Positions 33,416 through 41,956 of a stretch of DNA of 61,566 nucleotides are shown here, one piece after another. Each line of letters starts with the position of its first letter. Positions within the stretch are counted from its first letter, which is position 1. The notes beneath the pieces were generated by a model, which saw nothing but the letters and a program-made list of their open reading frames with translations, was not told the DNA's origin and did not search any database. This stretch comes from Paenibacillus tyrphae (lineage in GTDB: Bacteria > Bacillota > Bacilli > Paenibacillales > NBRC-103111), in the NCBI RefSeq assembly GCF_000722545.1, contig NZ_JNVM01000032.1, positions 1 through 61,566 of the forward strand. The letters run 5' to 3'. The translations under genes and the position numbers were made by a program.

Positions 33416-34522
33416 TTACTTGCCGCCTTCCGTCTTAGGCGCATCCGTTTTTGGAGCGTCCGTTTTCGGAGCATCGGTTTTAGGCGCATCGGTTTTAGGA
33501 GCTTCCGCCGGCTTCTTCTCCTCCGGCTTCGGCAGGTTGTTCGTCTGAATCAGGCCTGGCAATTCTTTCTCCACAAAATCGTATACCTTCGTTTCAGCCG
33601 CCGCGGAGCGCAGCTCCGGCTTGACGTCGTCGAGCGTTTTCGTATTGCGGGATTCCACTTTCATCACGTGGTAACCGAACGACGTTTCCACCGGATCGCT
33701 GATCTTCCCGATCGGCAGCTCCGCCGCCGCTTTCTTAAACTCGGGTACCCATTGGGAGATGTCTGCGTTCTCGTACTTGCCACCCTTATCTTTCGAGCCC
33801 GGATCGTCCGAATATTCTTTTGCCAGCGCGTCAAAGTCGCCGCCCTTGTTCAGTTTGTCTTGTACTTCCTTCGCGCGCTTGAGCGCGTCTTCCTTGGAAC
33901 GGGTTTCCTTGCCTGTCGCCGGATCGTTGATTCCGATCAAAATATGTCTGACCGTCGCCGTCACATAGGCGGTTTTGTCCTGCTCCAATTTGGTGTTATA
34001 AGCCGTTTGAATCTCTTGGTCGGTCACTTTGCTTTCCTCGGAGACAATCGCCGTGATGCTGCGCTTCACGAACTCTTCCACGTCTTTTTGCTCGAGCTTC
34101 GCATCCTTGAGCTGTTTCTCCATGCCGCCTTCCTGAGCGTTCAGGAAGCCTTTGATTTGTTCGAACTGGGCATTATACTGCTTTTCCGCTTCCGCCTTGG
34201 CTTTGTCGTCCGCGCGGGAGGACAAAATTTTAAAGGTGACAAGCTGCTTCATCATATCTTGTTGAAAGGCAGGGTCGTCTTTGAATTGCGCATATTGCTT
34301 ATAAAAGAACGCGTTCACGTTCAAAAAGGTATCGAATTCCCCACGCGTGACTTGTCCGTCCTTGTACGTCACAAGCACCTCGCTCGGTTTTCCTTTATCG
34401 GCGGCAGCCGTTGCCGCTTCGTCCTTTTTCTTGCCGCAACCTGCAGCGACACCCGCGACCAATACGAGCGCACAAAGAGCCATAAGCCCTTTTCGTAACG
34501 GTTTCCGTTTATTTTGCCACAT
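33416..34522 (-). CDS. prsA: PrsA-type lipoprotein foldase (peptidyl-prolyl isomerase)
   Basis: Extracellular foldase anchored by lipid. The signal peptide ends at a lipobox (VAAGC, Cys29). A SurA-like N-domain precedes the parvulin domain near 185-285 (VRHILIGIND ... HVMKVESR). The C-terminus is a Pro/Lys tail of DAPKT repeats. It is 368 residues. The ATG lies inside the end of mfd (14-base overlap), so it follows mfd in one operon; B. subtilis has no gene between mfd and spoVT. Confidence 0.93.
   Translation of the reverse strand: MWQNKRKPLRKGLMALCALVLVAGVAAGCGKKKDEAATAAADKGKPSEVLVTYKDGQVTRGEFDTFLNVNAFFYKQYAQFKDDPAFQQDMMKQLVTFKILSSRADDKAKAEAEKQYNAQFEQIKGFLNAQEGGMEKQLKDAKLEQKDVEEFVKRSITAIVSEESKVTDQEIQTAYNTKLEQDKTAYVTATVRHILIGINDPATGKETRSKEDALKRAKEVQDKLNKGGDFDALAKEYSDDPGSKDKGGKYENADISQWVPEFKKAAAELPIGKISDPVETSFGYHVMKVESRNTKTLDDVKPELRSAAAETKVYDFVEKELPGLIQTNNLPKPEEKKPAEAPKTDAPKTDAPKTDAPKTDAPKTEGGK
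33429..33503 (-). repeat. Five 15-bp tandem repeats encoding the PrsA tail
   Basis: Five consecutive 15-base units each encode (A/T)-DAPK-type pentapeptides. Third-base differences between units show the array is not freshly expanded. Copy number could still vary by slippage, changing the length of the Pro/Lys tail. Confidence 0.85.
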
Positions 34523-37500
34523 TCTGCAGCTCTCCCTTCGATTTCAACACACGCTTGTATTGTACCAGAAACCTTTCCAGCAAAGCGATGGTTTCTTCTG
34601 GCTTCAACCCTTTTCCCTTGAGCTCGATGTGGATCTGCGGTCCGCTGATTAGCTTGATCCGATTCTCGAATTCACCCGACAGCTGGAACAGCTTCTGTCC
34701 GTCCAGATTGCCGTTCTGATCGGGGTGAATTTTCAGCTCGTAATCGAGCCCCTTCTGGGAGATGATCTCGATACCGTACAAGGCACCGTACACCTTCAGC
34801 CGCGCCGCGGCCAACAGATTTTGCACTGCCTCCGGCAGATCGCCGAAGCGGTCGACCAATTCGTCCTCCAGCTCCATCGCTTCATCCAGAGTCTGAATAG
34901 CCGCGACTTTTTTGTAAATCTCGATTTTTTGCACGCTGTCGTAGATGTAGTCGCCGGGAATGTAAGCGTCCAGTTGGATATCGAGCTGCGTCGACCATAC
35001 TTTCGTCTCCTGCACCGCTTCGCCGCCCAATTCCTTCTTGCGCTTCTGAATTTCCTCGGCCAGCATTTGCGAATACAGATCGAAGCCTACCGACGCGATA
35101 AAGCCGTGCTGCTCCGCGCCGAGCAAGTTGCCCGCACCGCGGATGGACAAGTCTCTCATCGCAATTTTAAACCCGGATCCAAGTTCTGTAAACTCTTTTA
35201 TCGCCTGAAGCCGCTTCTCCGCCACCTCTGTCAGCACCTTATCGCGCTGGTACGTAAAGTAGGCGTAAGCGATCCGGTTGGAGCGCCCGACCCGGCCGCG
35301 AAGCTGATACAGCTGGGACAAGCCCATCTTGTCGGCGTCGTGGACGATCAGCGTATTGACGTTCGGGATGTCGACCCCGGTCTCGATGATGCTGGTGCTG
35401 ACCAACACGTCGTATTCGCCGTCCAGGAAGTCGAGAATGGTCTTCTCCAGCTCCTGCTCGGACATCTGGCCGTGCGCGACTGTCACCCGGGCGTCGGGGA
35501 CGAGCATCGAGATTTGATCGGCCATCTGGGTAATTCCCTGCACGCGGTTGAACAGGTAATACACCTGGCCTTCGCGCGCCAGTTCCCGTTCGATCGCCTC
35601 CCGGACCAGCGAGGCGCTGTATTCGACGACATACGTTTGCACCGGAAAACGGTTTTCCGGCGGCGTCTCGATGACCGACAAGTCCCGTACGCCAAGCATG
35701 GACATATGCAGGGTACGGGGAATCGGCGTCGCGGTCAGCGTGAGCACGTCCACGTTCGTCTTCAGCCGCTTCAGCTTTTCCTTGTGCGATACGCCGAAGC
35801 GCTGCTCTTCGTCGACGATCAGCAGCCCCAGATCCTTGAACTGCACATCCTTGGACAACAGCCGGTGCGTCCCGATCACCACATCCACGGTGCCGTTCTT
35901 GATGCCTTTCATCGTTTCGGTCTGCTCCTTCTTGGAGCGGAACCGGCTGAGCACTTGAATGTTAAACGGATAGCCCGAGAACCGCTCCCGGAACGTCTCA
36001 TAATGCTGCTGCGCCAAAATGGTCGTCGGCACGAGCACCGCTACCTGCTTGCCGTCAATCGCCGCCTTGAACGCCGCGCGGATCGCCACCTCGGTTTTCC
36101 CGTATCCGACGTCGCCGCACAGCAAGCGGTCCATTGGTCTCGACTTCTCCATGTCTTTCTTGATTTCTTCAATGGCCCGAAGCTGGTCCGACGTTTCCTC
36201 GTACGGGAACATGCCTTCGAATTCCTGCTGGTAATTCGAATCTTGATTGAAGGCGTAGCCCGCCGTCGCTTGACGATCCGCATACAGCTTGATCAGATCG
36301 TCGGCAATATCCTGTACGGACGCGCGAGCCTTGCTTTTCACGCGGTTCCAGTCGGCGCCTCCGAGCTTATAGACCTTCGGTTCTTTGCCTTCTTCCGAGC
36401 CGACGTATTTCTGCACATGATCGATCTGGTCGATCGGCACCGACAGCTTGTCGCCGCCGGCGTACATGATGTGTAGATAATCTTTATGAATGCCGCCGAC
36501 CTCAAGCGTACCGATGCCGACAAATTTACCGATCCCGTGGTTGACGTGGACGACGTAATCGCCGATTTTGAGCTCTTGGTAATTTTTAATCCGCTCGGCG
36601 TTTTCGATCTTTTTGTCCACCTTGCGCGCTTTGCGCTGCTTCTGCGTGAACATCTCGCCTTCGGTGATGACGACCAAATGTATGCCCGGCAGCTCGAAGC
36701 CGGTCTGCAGATTGCCGTCCACGATCTGCGGCTCTTCGATATGGTAGTCGGCCAGCACGCGCTTGATGCGGTCGACCCGCTCCGCGCCGCTCGCGACCAT
36801 CATCACCTTCGCGCCGGACTTTTTCCAGCGCTCCATTTCGCTTTTCAACAGGTTCATCTGTCCGTGGAAATTCTGCATCAGGCGGCACATGAAGTTGACG
36901 ATGTTCTGTGGCGACGTCTGCGGGACCTGCCTGAGAAACAGCGACATGTATAAGGTCGGATACGGTCTGCGGTGCAGCAGCGTCTCGTACGGCTTCGACA
37001 ACACGAGCTGCGGCAGGCATTTGCCGTCCTGCAGCGACATCGTCATCCATTCGGCCTCGTCCTTCTCAAGCTGCTTTGCCGTCTCGAGCAGCCGGGCCGG
37101 TTCGTCTACGATAAGAATGGAATCCTTCGGCATGTAGTCGAGCAGCGTCTGACGCTGCGGGAACAGCAAAGAGACATATTTGAACATCCCTTGAAAATGC
37201 TGTCCCTCGCGAAGGAGCTCGATCTCGTGGCCGATGCCTTCGAACAGCCGATCCTTCGCCCCGCGGTCCGACATTTTGCCTATCTGCTCTTGGAGCAGCT
37301 CATACGCATGCTGCGCCGCCGATTGTAACCGTTTACGGTCGACTACGATTTCACGACAGGCCGTAATGACAAGCTCGGAGCACTTCTGGATCGATCGCTG
37401 ATCGGCCGGGTCGAACGTCCGAATGGAGTCCACCTCAATATCAAACAGCTCAATCCGGTACGGGTTCGGCGAAGTGAGCGGATAAAAATCGATAATGCCT

Positions 37501-38033
37501 CCGCGAACGCTCAGCTCCCCTTTGTTCTCGACACGCTCTACGCGTTCGTAGCCGAGCTCAACCATCCGCCCAATGAACGACTCTAGGTCGAGCGTATCGC
37601 CGACGGCGACGCGAAGCTTGGCTTCCGCAATCGACGCCTGGTCCGGCAGCAGCCGCCGCATTCCGGCATACGGCACGATGACGATCCCGCGAAAGCTGTC
37701 CGCCAGCTTGGACAGCGCGTCGATCCGCTGCGCCAGCATTTCCGGGCTTGCGATCGCCGCTTCGGCCGCCAGAAGCTCCTGAGCCGGAAACAGTAGAACC
37801 TGGCCTTCCGGCAGCAGCTCCACCAAATCTTCGAACATCTTTTGTGCGGAAAACATATTGTGAGTCACGACAAATAGAGGCTGCTGCAGCTCCTCGTAAA
37901 GTGAAGCCAGCATCACCTGCCGCGAAGAACCGGTCAACCCGGCTATTAACTGTTCTCTCATCCCCGAACGTAGGCCGGACACGACGCTTTGAAAATCGTT
38001 ATCCGCGGAGAACGCCTGAATTAAAGCCTGCAA
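34509..38033 (-). CDS. mfd: Transcription-repair coupling factor Mfd
   Basis: Removes RNA polymerase stalled at lesions and recruits UvrA. The 1174-residue protein has the UvrB-homology region, the RNA polymerase-interacting domain near 500-570 (DYVVHVNHGIGKFVGI), and RecG-like translocase motifs: Walker A GDVGYGKTE near 650, DEEQRFG near 757, and the TRG region RGRVGRSNR. The start is TTG at 38033 with SD AGGGGTG. It is immediately upstream of prsA. Confidence 0.98.
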   Translation of the reverse strand: MQALIQAFSADNDFQSVVSGLRSGMREQLIAGLTGSSRQVMLASLYEELQQPLFVVTHNMFSAQKMFEDLVELLPEGQVLLFPAQELLAAEAAIASPEMLAQRIDALSKLADSFRGIVIVPYAGMRRLLPDQASIAEAKLRVAVGDTLDLESFIGRMVELGYERVERVENKGELSVRGGIIDFYPLTSPNPYRIELFDIEVDSIRTFDPADQRSIQKCSELVITACREIVVDRKRLQSAAQHAYELLQEQIGKMSDRGAKDRLFEGIGHEIELLREGQHFQGMFKYVSLLFPQRQTLLDYMPKDSILIVDEPARLLETAKQLEKDEAEWMTMSLQDGKCLPQLVLSKPYETLLHRRPYPTLYMSLFLRQVPQTSPQNIVNFMCRLMQNFHGQMNLLKSEMERWKKSGAKVMMVASGAERVDRIKRVLADYHIEEPQIVDGNLQTGFELPGIHLVVITEGEMFTQKQRKARKVDKKIENAERIKNYQELKIGDYVVHVNHGIGKFVGIGTLEVGGIHKDYLHIMYAGGDKLSVPIDQIDHVQKYVGSEEGKEPKVYKLGGADWNRVKSKARASVQDIADDLIKLYADRQATAGYAFNQDSNYQQEFEGMFPYEETSDQLRAIEEIKKDMEKSRPMDRLLCGDVGYGKTEVAIRAAFKAAIDGKQVAVLVPTTILAQQHYETFRERFSGYPFNIQVLSRFRSKKEQTETMKGIKNGTVDVVIGTHRLLSKDVQFKDLGLLIVDEEQRFGVSHKEKLKRLKTNVDVLTLTATPIPRTLHMSMLGVRDLSVIETPPENRFPVQTYVVEYSASLVREAIERELAREGQVYYLFNRVQGITQMADQISMLVPDARVTVAHGQMSEQELEKTILDFLDGEYDVLVSTSIIETGVDIPNVNTLIVHDADKMGLSQLYQLRGRVGRSNRIAYAYFTYQRDKVLTEVAEKRLQAIKEFTELGSGFKIAMRDLSIRGAGNLLGAEQHGFIASVGFDLYSQMLAEEIQKRKKELGGEAVQETKVWSTQLDIQLDAYIPGDYIYDSVQKIEIYKKVAAIQTLDEAMELEDELVDRFGDLPEAVQNLLAAARLKVYGALYGIEIISQKGLDYELKIHPDQNGNLDGQKLFQLSGEFENRIKLISGPQIHIELKGKGLKPEETIALLERFLVQYKRVLKSKGELQNVAK

Positions 38034-38064
38034 AACAGGACACCCCTCTCAACCGCGTAACACT

Positions 38065-38187
38065 AAAAAAGCCTAGAAGTCCCGTGAATAAGCAGCAGTG
38101 CGGGCGTCATCGCTTCTGAAGCAGCGAATCGGAAGGGCGATCCGCCCGCGCAGCGGCCTCTTATTCACCGGACTTTAGGCCGATCCT
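38065..38187 (-). terminator. Large multibranched terminator-like RNA between fin and mfd
   Basis: An outer stem of about 20 bp (38180-38160 with 38092-38071) encloses a GCGGGCG/CGCCCGC stem and two further hairpins (GGGCGGATCGCCC and TCGCTGCTTCAGAAGCGA). It is followed on the minus strand by TTTTTT. The size, around 110 nt, exceeds an ordinary terminator. It would end fin transcripts or attenuate readthrough into mfd. Confidence 0.7.
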
Positions 38188-38224
38188 TAACCAAAAAGCC
38201 GGATAGCCGAAATGCGAACAACCC

Positions 38225-38455
38225 CTATTGTAGAGGATTCGCGAGGAGCGAGAGCTCCGGATTGGCATCCAGCGCTTCCTTGCAGTAATCGCAAACCACC
38301 TTGACGGTGACATCCCCATTCGGGTTATACGATATTATATCTCTCCGCTCCTCGGGGGTCAAGAAATGGAAACCGAGTTGAAACTCGCTTACTTCCCCCT
38401 GCCGGATTTCTCCGATTACGGTCTGACAATGACGACAAACATATTTCAGGGCCAT
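38225..38455 (-). CDS. fin: Anti-sigma-F factor Fin
   Basis: Forespore protein (B. subtilis YabK) that blocks sigma-F to help the switch to sigma-G. It is 76 residues with two zinc-type pairs, CRHC (7-10) and CDYC near 58-61. The start at 38455 follows a strong GGGAGGAGG. A possible sigma-F-like site (GGCTA-N15-GGCCATAAT) lies upstream near 38500-38530, low certainty. It sits between pth and mfd as in Bacillus. Confidence 0.93.
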   Translation of the reverse strand: MALKYVCRHCQTVIGEIRQGEVSEFQLGFHFLTPEERRDIISYNPNGDVTVKVVCDYCKEALDANPELSLLANPLQ

Positions 38456-38570
38456 TGGACTTCCTCCTCCCGCTTGCCTTGCCAAGCGGCGTTTTTACTT
38501 ATTATGGCCGGGATGGGAGGAGATTAGCCTCTAGGCTAACGCTTTTTCTTGACGAAATGCATAATACGGC

Positions 38571-39131
38571 TCAGCCGTTGAATTGGGCCATCGTCTTCTC
38601 GAACGGATGCTCCAGAATATGCTCCATGGCATCCACCGTTTTGTCGAGCAGCCCGGGCATCTGCTGAAACTCTTCTTTGCTGAACGGGCTCAGCACGTAA
38701 TCGGCGATATCTCTGCCAGGCGCGGGCCGCGAAATGCCCATGCGAATGCGCTGAAACGACTGCGTGCCCAAGTGGGCGATGGCCGACTTGATCCCGTTAT
38801 GCCCGCCCGCGCTTCCTTGATAGCGCAGCCGGATTTGCCCGTAGGGCGTATCCAGATCGTCATAGACGACGATAAGATCCTCGATGGCCGCTTTGTAAAA
38901 ATCCATAAAGGCGCGGATCGACTCCCCCGACAAGTTCATGTACGTCTGCGGCTTCAGCAAATATACCTTCTGCCCAGCGACATGACCTTCTCCCAGCAGT
39001 CCCTTGGATTTGCTTTGCGTAATTTTGATGCCGTGCTTATCGGCAAAACGGTCCAGCGCCATAAAACCGATATTATGCCGCGTCGCTTCGTACTGCCGTC
39101 CCGGGTTGCCGAGACCCACAAACCATTTCAA
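38571..39131 (-). CDS. pth: Peptidyl-tRNA hydrolase
   Basis: Releases peptides from prematurely dropped peptidyl-tRNA (B. subtilis spoVC). The 186-residue protein has VGLGNPGRQYEATRHNIGFM with catalytic His19/Asn20 region and LVVYDDLDTPYGQIRLR. The start is TTG at 39131. The upstream terminator at 39254-39284 means it needs readthrough from rplY or its own promoter. Confidence 0.96.
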   Translation of the reverse strand: MKWFVGLGNPGRQYEATRHNIGFMALDRFADKHGIKITQSKSKGLLGEGHVAGQKVYLLKPQTYMNLSGESIRAFMDFYKAAIEDLIVVYDDLDTPYGQIRLRYQGSAGGHNGIKSAIAHLGTQSFQRIRMGISRPAPGRDIADYVLSPFSKEEFQQMPGLLDKTVDAMEHILEHPFEKTMAQFNG

Positions 39132-39251
39132 CCTGACCTGCCCCTTTCAACTCCATGGGCTGAAACGATACCCTAAACTTATCATAACCGAAAAAAACGT
39201 CCCGCGCCAATTTCGCGAGAAGCGGCAGGCATGGCGCCCGCCGGACATAAC

Positions 39252-39284
39252 AGAAAAAGCGTATCGATCCAAGCCGATACGCTC
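39252..39284 (-). terminator. rplY/ctc terminator
   Basis: GCGTATCGGCTT pairs with (GG)ATCGATACGC, then TTTTTCTGTT on the minus strand, ten bases after the ctc stop. Confidence 0.85.
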
Positions 39285-39293
39285 TCTCCAAGT

Positions 39294-39920
39294 TTATGCT
39301 TCTGCCTTCTCCGCCGTCTCGACGGCATTCCCGGCTTGGGCGGCCGGCGCTTCCTCCTCCGGTTCAGCTTCCTTCTGCGGCGTCAGGATCGTGGCGAGCA
39401 CGTCATGCGCGTCCGTCCTCGCCTCGACGCCCTCCGGCAGCTTGAGCTCGGATACAAGCATGCTTTGTCCGATTTCGAGCCCGCTGACATCGACTTCGAT
39501 GGAGGCCGGGATACGCTGCGGCAGGCAGCGGATCTCGATTTCGTGGTGCTGAATTTGCAGAATCCCGCCGACCTTAACCCCTTCCGGGTCTCCGATATAT
39601 TCTAGGCGAACCGTCGTCTGAACCGGTTCGTCCATATTGATCTGATGAAAATCGACATGCAGCAGTTGGCGGCTCAGCGCATCCCGCTGCACTTCGTTGA
39701 TCATAACCGGCTGCTTGCCAAATTGCGGAATGTCCAAATCGATAACCGCATGCGGATTCGTCTTCAGCAGCGCAAGCAGCTCCTTCTGGTCGATGGCGAT
39801 CGGCGTCTGCGTCACTTTTTTTCCGTAGACGACGCCGGGGACTTTGCCCTCGGCCCGCAGCCGGTTGCGGTCGCCTTTCGTTCGGCCTGTCCGAGCTTCC
39901 GCTTTGAGCGATGTAGCCAT
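39294..39920 (-). CDS. rplY: 50S ribosomal protein L25 (CTC family)
   Basis: General-stress-type L25 that binds 5S rRNA. The 208-residue protein has the L25 domain (residues 5-95, with VPGVVYGKK and HAVIDLDI) and the TL5/CTC C-terminal beta domain (about 100-185), then an acidic alanine-rich tail. The ATG and its SD AAGGAGG (7-base spacing) are preceded by a hairpin that fully covers the SD, see 39926-39986. It directly follows glmU; prs, which lies between them in Bacillus, is absent. Confidence 0.96.
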   Translation of the reverse strand: MATSLKAEARTGRTKGDRNRLRAEGKVPGVVYGKKVTQTPIAIDQKELLALLKTNPHAVIDLDIPQFGKQPVMINEVQRDALSRQLLHVDFHQINMDEPVQTTVRLEYIGDPEGVKVGGILQIQHHEIEIRCLPQRIPASIEVDVSGLEIGQSMLVSELKLPEGVEARTDAHDVLATILTPQKEAEPEEEAPAAQAGNAVETAEKAEA

Positions 39921-39925
39921 AAGAA

Positions 39926-39986
39926 AACCTCCTTCAATTTGGGTGAAGCCCTAGCTTCTTACTACTTTACCCAATTGAAGGAGGTT
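39926..39986 (-). promoter_or_regulatory. 18-bp hairpin sequestering the rplY ribosome-binding site
   Basis: On the minus strand AACCTCCTTCAATTGGGT (39986-39969) pairs with ACCCAAATTGAAGGAGGTT (39944-39926), 18 bp with one bulge. The whole SD AAGGAGG (39934-39928) sits in the 3' arm, seven bases before the ATG. The 24-base loop can form GAAGC-TAGG-GCTTC. The design suggests translational control. A weak TTTTCTT follows the stem, so a terminator role is a less likely alternative. Confidence 0.85.
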
Positions 39987-40021
39987 CAAAACATCCTGAT
40001 GCTGGTTCTCTCGCTTAAAGC

Positions 40022-41413
40022 TTACTTATTCGCCTTCTTCGCCGCAAATTTAGTGCGAAGCTTATCGGCGTAACCGTGCTTGTTTACCTGACGTTCCCGG
40101 GCAATCGCCACGTCGCCGTCCCTTACTTCGTGCGTAATGGTAGAACCGGCTACGACATAAGCTCCTTTGCCGATTTTGACCGGAGCGACGAGGTTGACGT
40201 TGCTGCCGATAAACGCATCTTCCTCCACTTCGGTCAGCTGCTTGTTGAAGCCGTCATAGTTGACGGTAATCGCTCCGCAGCCAAAGTTGACGTTCCGGCC
40301 GATGACCGCATCGCCGACATAGCTTAAATGCGACACTTTCACGTCGTCCGCGAGCTTGGCATTTTTGATTTCGACGAAATCGCCGATTTTTACGTTTTGG
40401 CCAAGGTCCGCTCCCGGCCGCAAATAAGCATATGGTCCTACGGACGATCCGTCGCCGACGACCGCTTCCTGCAGCACGGAATGCTTAACGGTGACGCCGC
40501 TCCCAATCGTACTATCCGTAATATCCGCTTGCGGTCCGATGACACAGTCTTCGCCGATCACCGTTTTTCCCTGGATCACTGTTCCCGGCAGCAATATCGT
40601 ATCCGCTCCGATCTGCACGTCCGCTTCAATATAAGTGCTTGCCGGATCGATCATCGTCACGCCGGCGAGCATATGGCGGCGATTAATCCGCTCGCGCATC
40701 GTTTGCTCGGCCACAGACAATTGCAGACGGTCGTTGACGCCGAACGACTCCGCCTCGTCTTCCAGCACGTAGCCTTCAACAATCTGCCCCTGACCGACCA
40801 GAATGCCGATCACGTCCGTAATGTAGTATTCGTTCTGCGCATTGTCGTTTTTCACAAGCGCCAGCGCTTCGAATAGCTTCCGATTATCGAAGCAATAGGT
40901 GCCGACGTTCGTTTCCTTGACCAGGCGCTGCGCCTCGTTGCAGTCCTTTTGCTCCACGATTTGCGTCACATGCCCGCGTTCGTCCCGGATGATCCGCCCG
41001 TAGCCGGTAGGATCGTCTACAACCGCCGTCAGCAGCGTGGCCGCCGCTCCCTTCTCCTGGTGCAGCTTGATCATTCCTTCGAGGGTGCTATCCGAAATCA
41101 GCGGCGTATCTCCGTAGATGACAATCGTCAAGCCGTCCTCCGCGGCCAGCAAATCTTTGGCCTGAAGCACGGCGTGGCCGGTCCCGAGCTGCTGCTCCTG
41201 CAGCGCATACTCGACTCGGTCGCCCAAATACGCCTGAACGGCTTCCGCTCCGTGACCAACGACGACGACTGTACGAGAAGCTTGTATATTTTCCAATGCG
41301 GTGACCACATGATCGACCATCGGTTTACCGCATACCTGGTGTAGTACTTTATATAGTTTCGATTTCATTCGTTTCCCCTGACCTGCAGCCAGTACGATCC
41401 CCATGATGTTCAA
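40022..41413 (-). CDS. glmU: Bifunctional GlcNAc-1-P uridyltransferase / GlcN-1-P acetyltransferase
   Basis: Makes UDP-GlcNAc for peptidoglycan and teichoic acids. N-terminal nucleotidyltransferase has LAAGQGKRMKSKLYKVLH; the C-terminal left-handed beta helix of hexapeptide repeats runs from about 250 and ends in the acetyltransferase region. The start is TTG at 41413 (SD AAAGGGGA, 10 bases); an ATG at 41404 is the alternative. Reading the frame further upstream would enter spoVG. It lies between spoVG and rplY. Confidence 0.96.
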   Translation of the reverse strand: MNIMGIVLAAGQGKRMKSKLYKVLHQVCGKPMVDHVVTALENIQASRTVVVVGHGAEAVQAYLGDRVEYALQEQQLGTGHAVLQAKDLLAAEDGLTIVIYGDTPLISDSTLEGMIKLHQEKGAAATLLTAVVDDPTGYGRIIRDERGHVTQIVEQKDCNEAQRLVKETNVGTYCFDNRKLFEALALVKNDNAQNEYYITDVIGILVGQGQIVEGYVLEDEAESFGVNDRLQLSVAEQTMRERINRRHMLAGVTMIDPASTYIEADVQIGADTILLPGTVIQGKTVIGEDCVIGPQADITDSTIGSGVTVKHSVLQEAVVGDGSSVGPYAYLRPGADLGQNVKIGDFVEIKNAKLADDVKVSHLSYVGDAVIGRNVNFGCGAITVNYDGFNKQLTEVEEDAFIGSNVNLVAPVKIGKGAYVVAGSTITHEVRDGDVAIARERQVNKHGYADKLRTKFAAKKANK

Positions 41414-41508
41414 GTTTCGTCCATCCCCTTTGATCCAATGTATTGTTTTCTTTTTATGATACGGTTTCTGTCCGTGAAACGCCAGTCCCAATATATCCTG
41501 CCCGGGTA

Positions 41509-41539
41509 TAAAAGAAAAGAGAGCCTTTTGGCCCTCTTC
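41509..41539 (-). terminator. spoVG terminator
   Basis: GAGGGCC-AAAA-GGCTCTC on the minus strand followed by TTTTCTTTTA, eleven bases after the spoVG stop. It isolates spoVG from glmU. Confidence 0.85.
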
Positions 41540-41549
41540 ATAGATCGTA

Positions 41550-41834
41550 TTAAGCTCCTTCTTCAATGACTTCCTCTTCCGTTGCGGCACGCTCATATTC
41601 CGCTAACACGGCCGCTTGAATTTTCTCGCGGGTTGAAGAGGAAATCGGGTGAGCGATATCTCTGAACTCTCCGTCCGGGGTCCGCTTGCTAGGCATCGCC
41701 ACGAACATTCCGTTGTTACCGTCAATCACACGAATGTCATGTACTACAAATTCGTTATCGATGGTAATGGAAGCAATGGCTTTCATTCTGCCCTCGGAGT
41801 TCACCCTGCGAAGTCTGACGTCTGTAATTTGCAC
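41550..41834 (-). CDS. spoVG: Regulatory protein SpoVG
   Basis: Small nucleic-acid-binding regulator of septation and cortex formation. The core TDVRLRRVNSEGRMKAIASIT and SKRTPDGEFRDIAHPI are nearly identical to the family. The start is GTG at 41834 (VQITDVRL), ten bases after AAAGGTGG; this gives 94 residues, matching B. subtilis. The frame extends upstream to 41885 but covers the sigma-H promoter region. Confidence 0.96.
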   Translation of the reverse strand: MQITDVRLRRVNSEGRMKAIASITIDNEFVVHDIRVIDGNNGMFVAMPSKRTPDGEFRDIAHPISSSTREKIQAAVLAEYERAATEEEVIEEGA

Positions 41835-41875
41835 TTCTGATTCACCACCTTTTTCCATCTTGGAGACATGAACTA

Positions 41876-41904
41876 TAAATTCCACATTTTAGGGCAAATT
41901 CCTG
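41876..41904 (-). promoter_or_regulatory. spoVG sigma-H promoter
   Basis: The minus strand reads AGGAATTT (41903-41896) then GTGGAATTTAT (41885-41875), matching sigma-H RNAGGAWWW and RNNGAATWW with the usual spacing. It aligns with the B. subtilis spoVG P1 promoter. The strongly AT-rich DNA upstream (41905-41960) resembles the AbrB-bound region there; abrB is in this window. Confidence 0.85.
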
Positions 41905-41956
41905 CTAAATCTCTAAAGTTTTTGAGCAATTTTATAAATACTTTATAAATTTGAAA

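Noticed and set aside
34725..36476. 583-residue plus-strand frame inside mfd
   Set aside because: A shadow frame of the GC-rich mfd gene; His/Arg/Gln-rich composition is typical of antisense translation.
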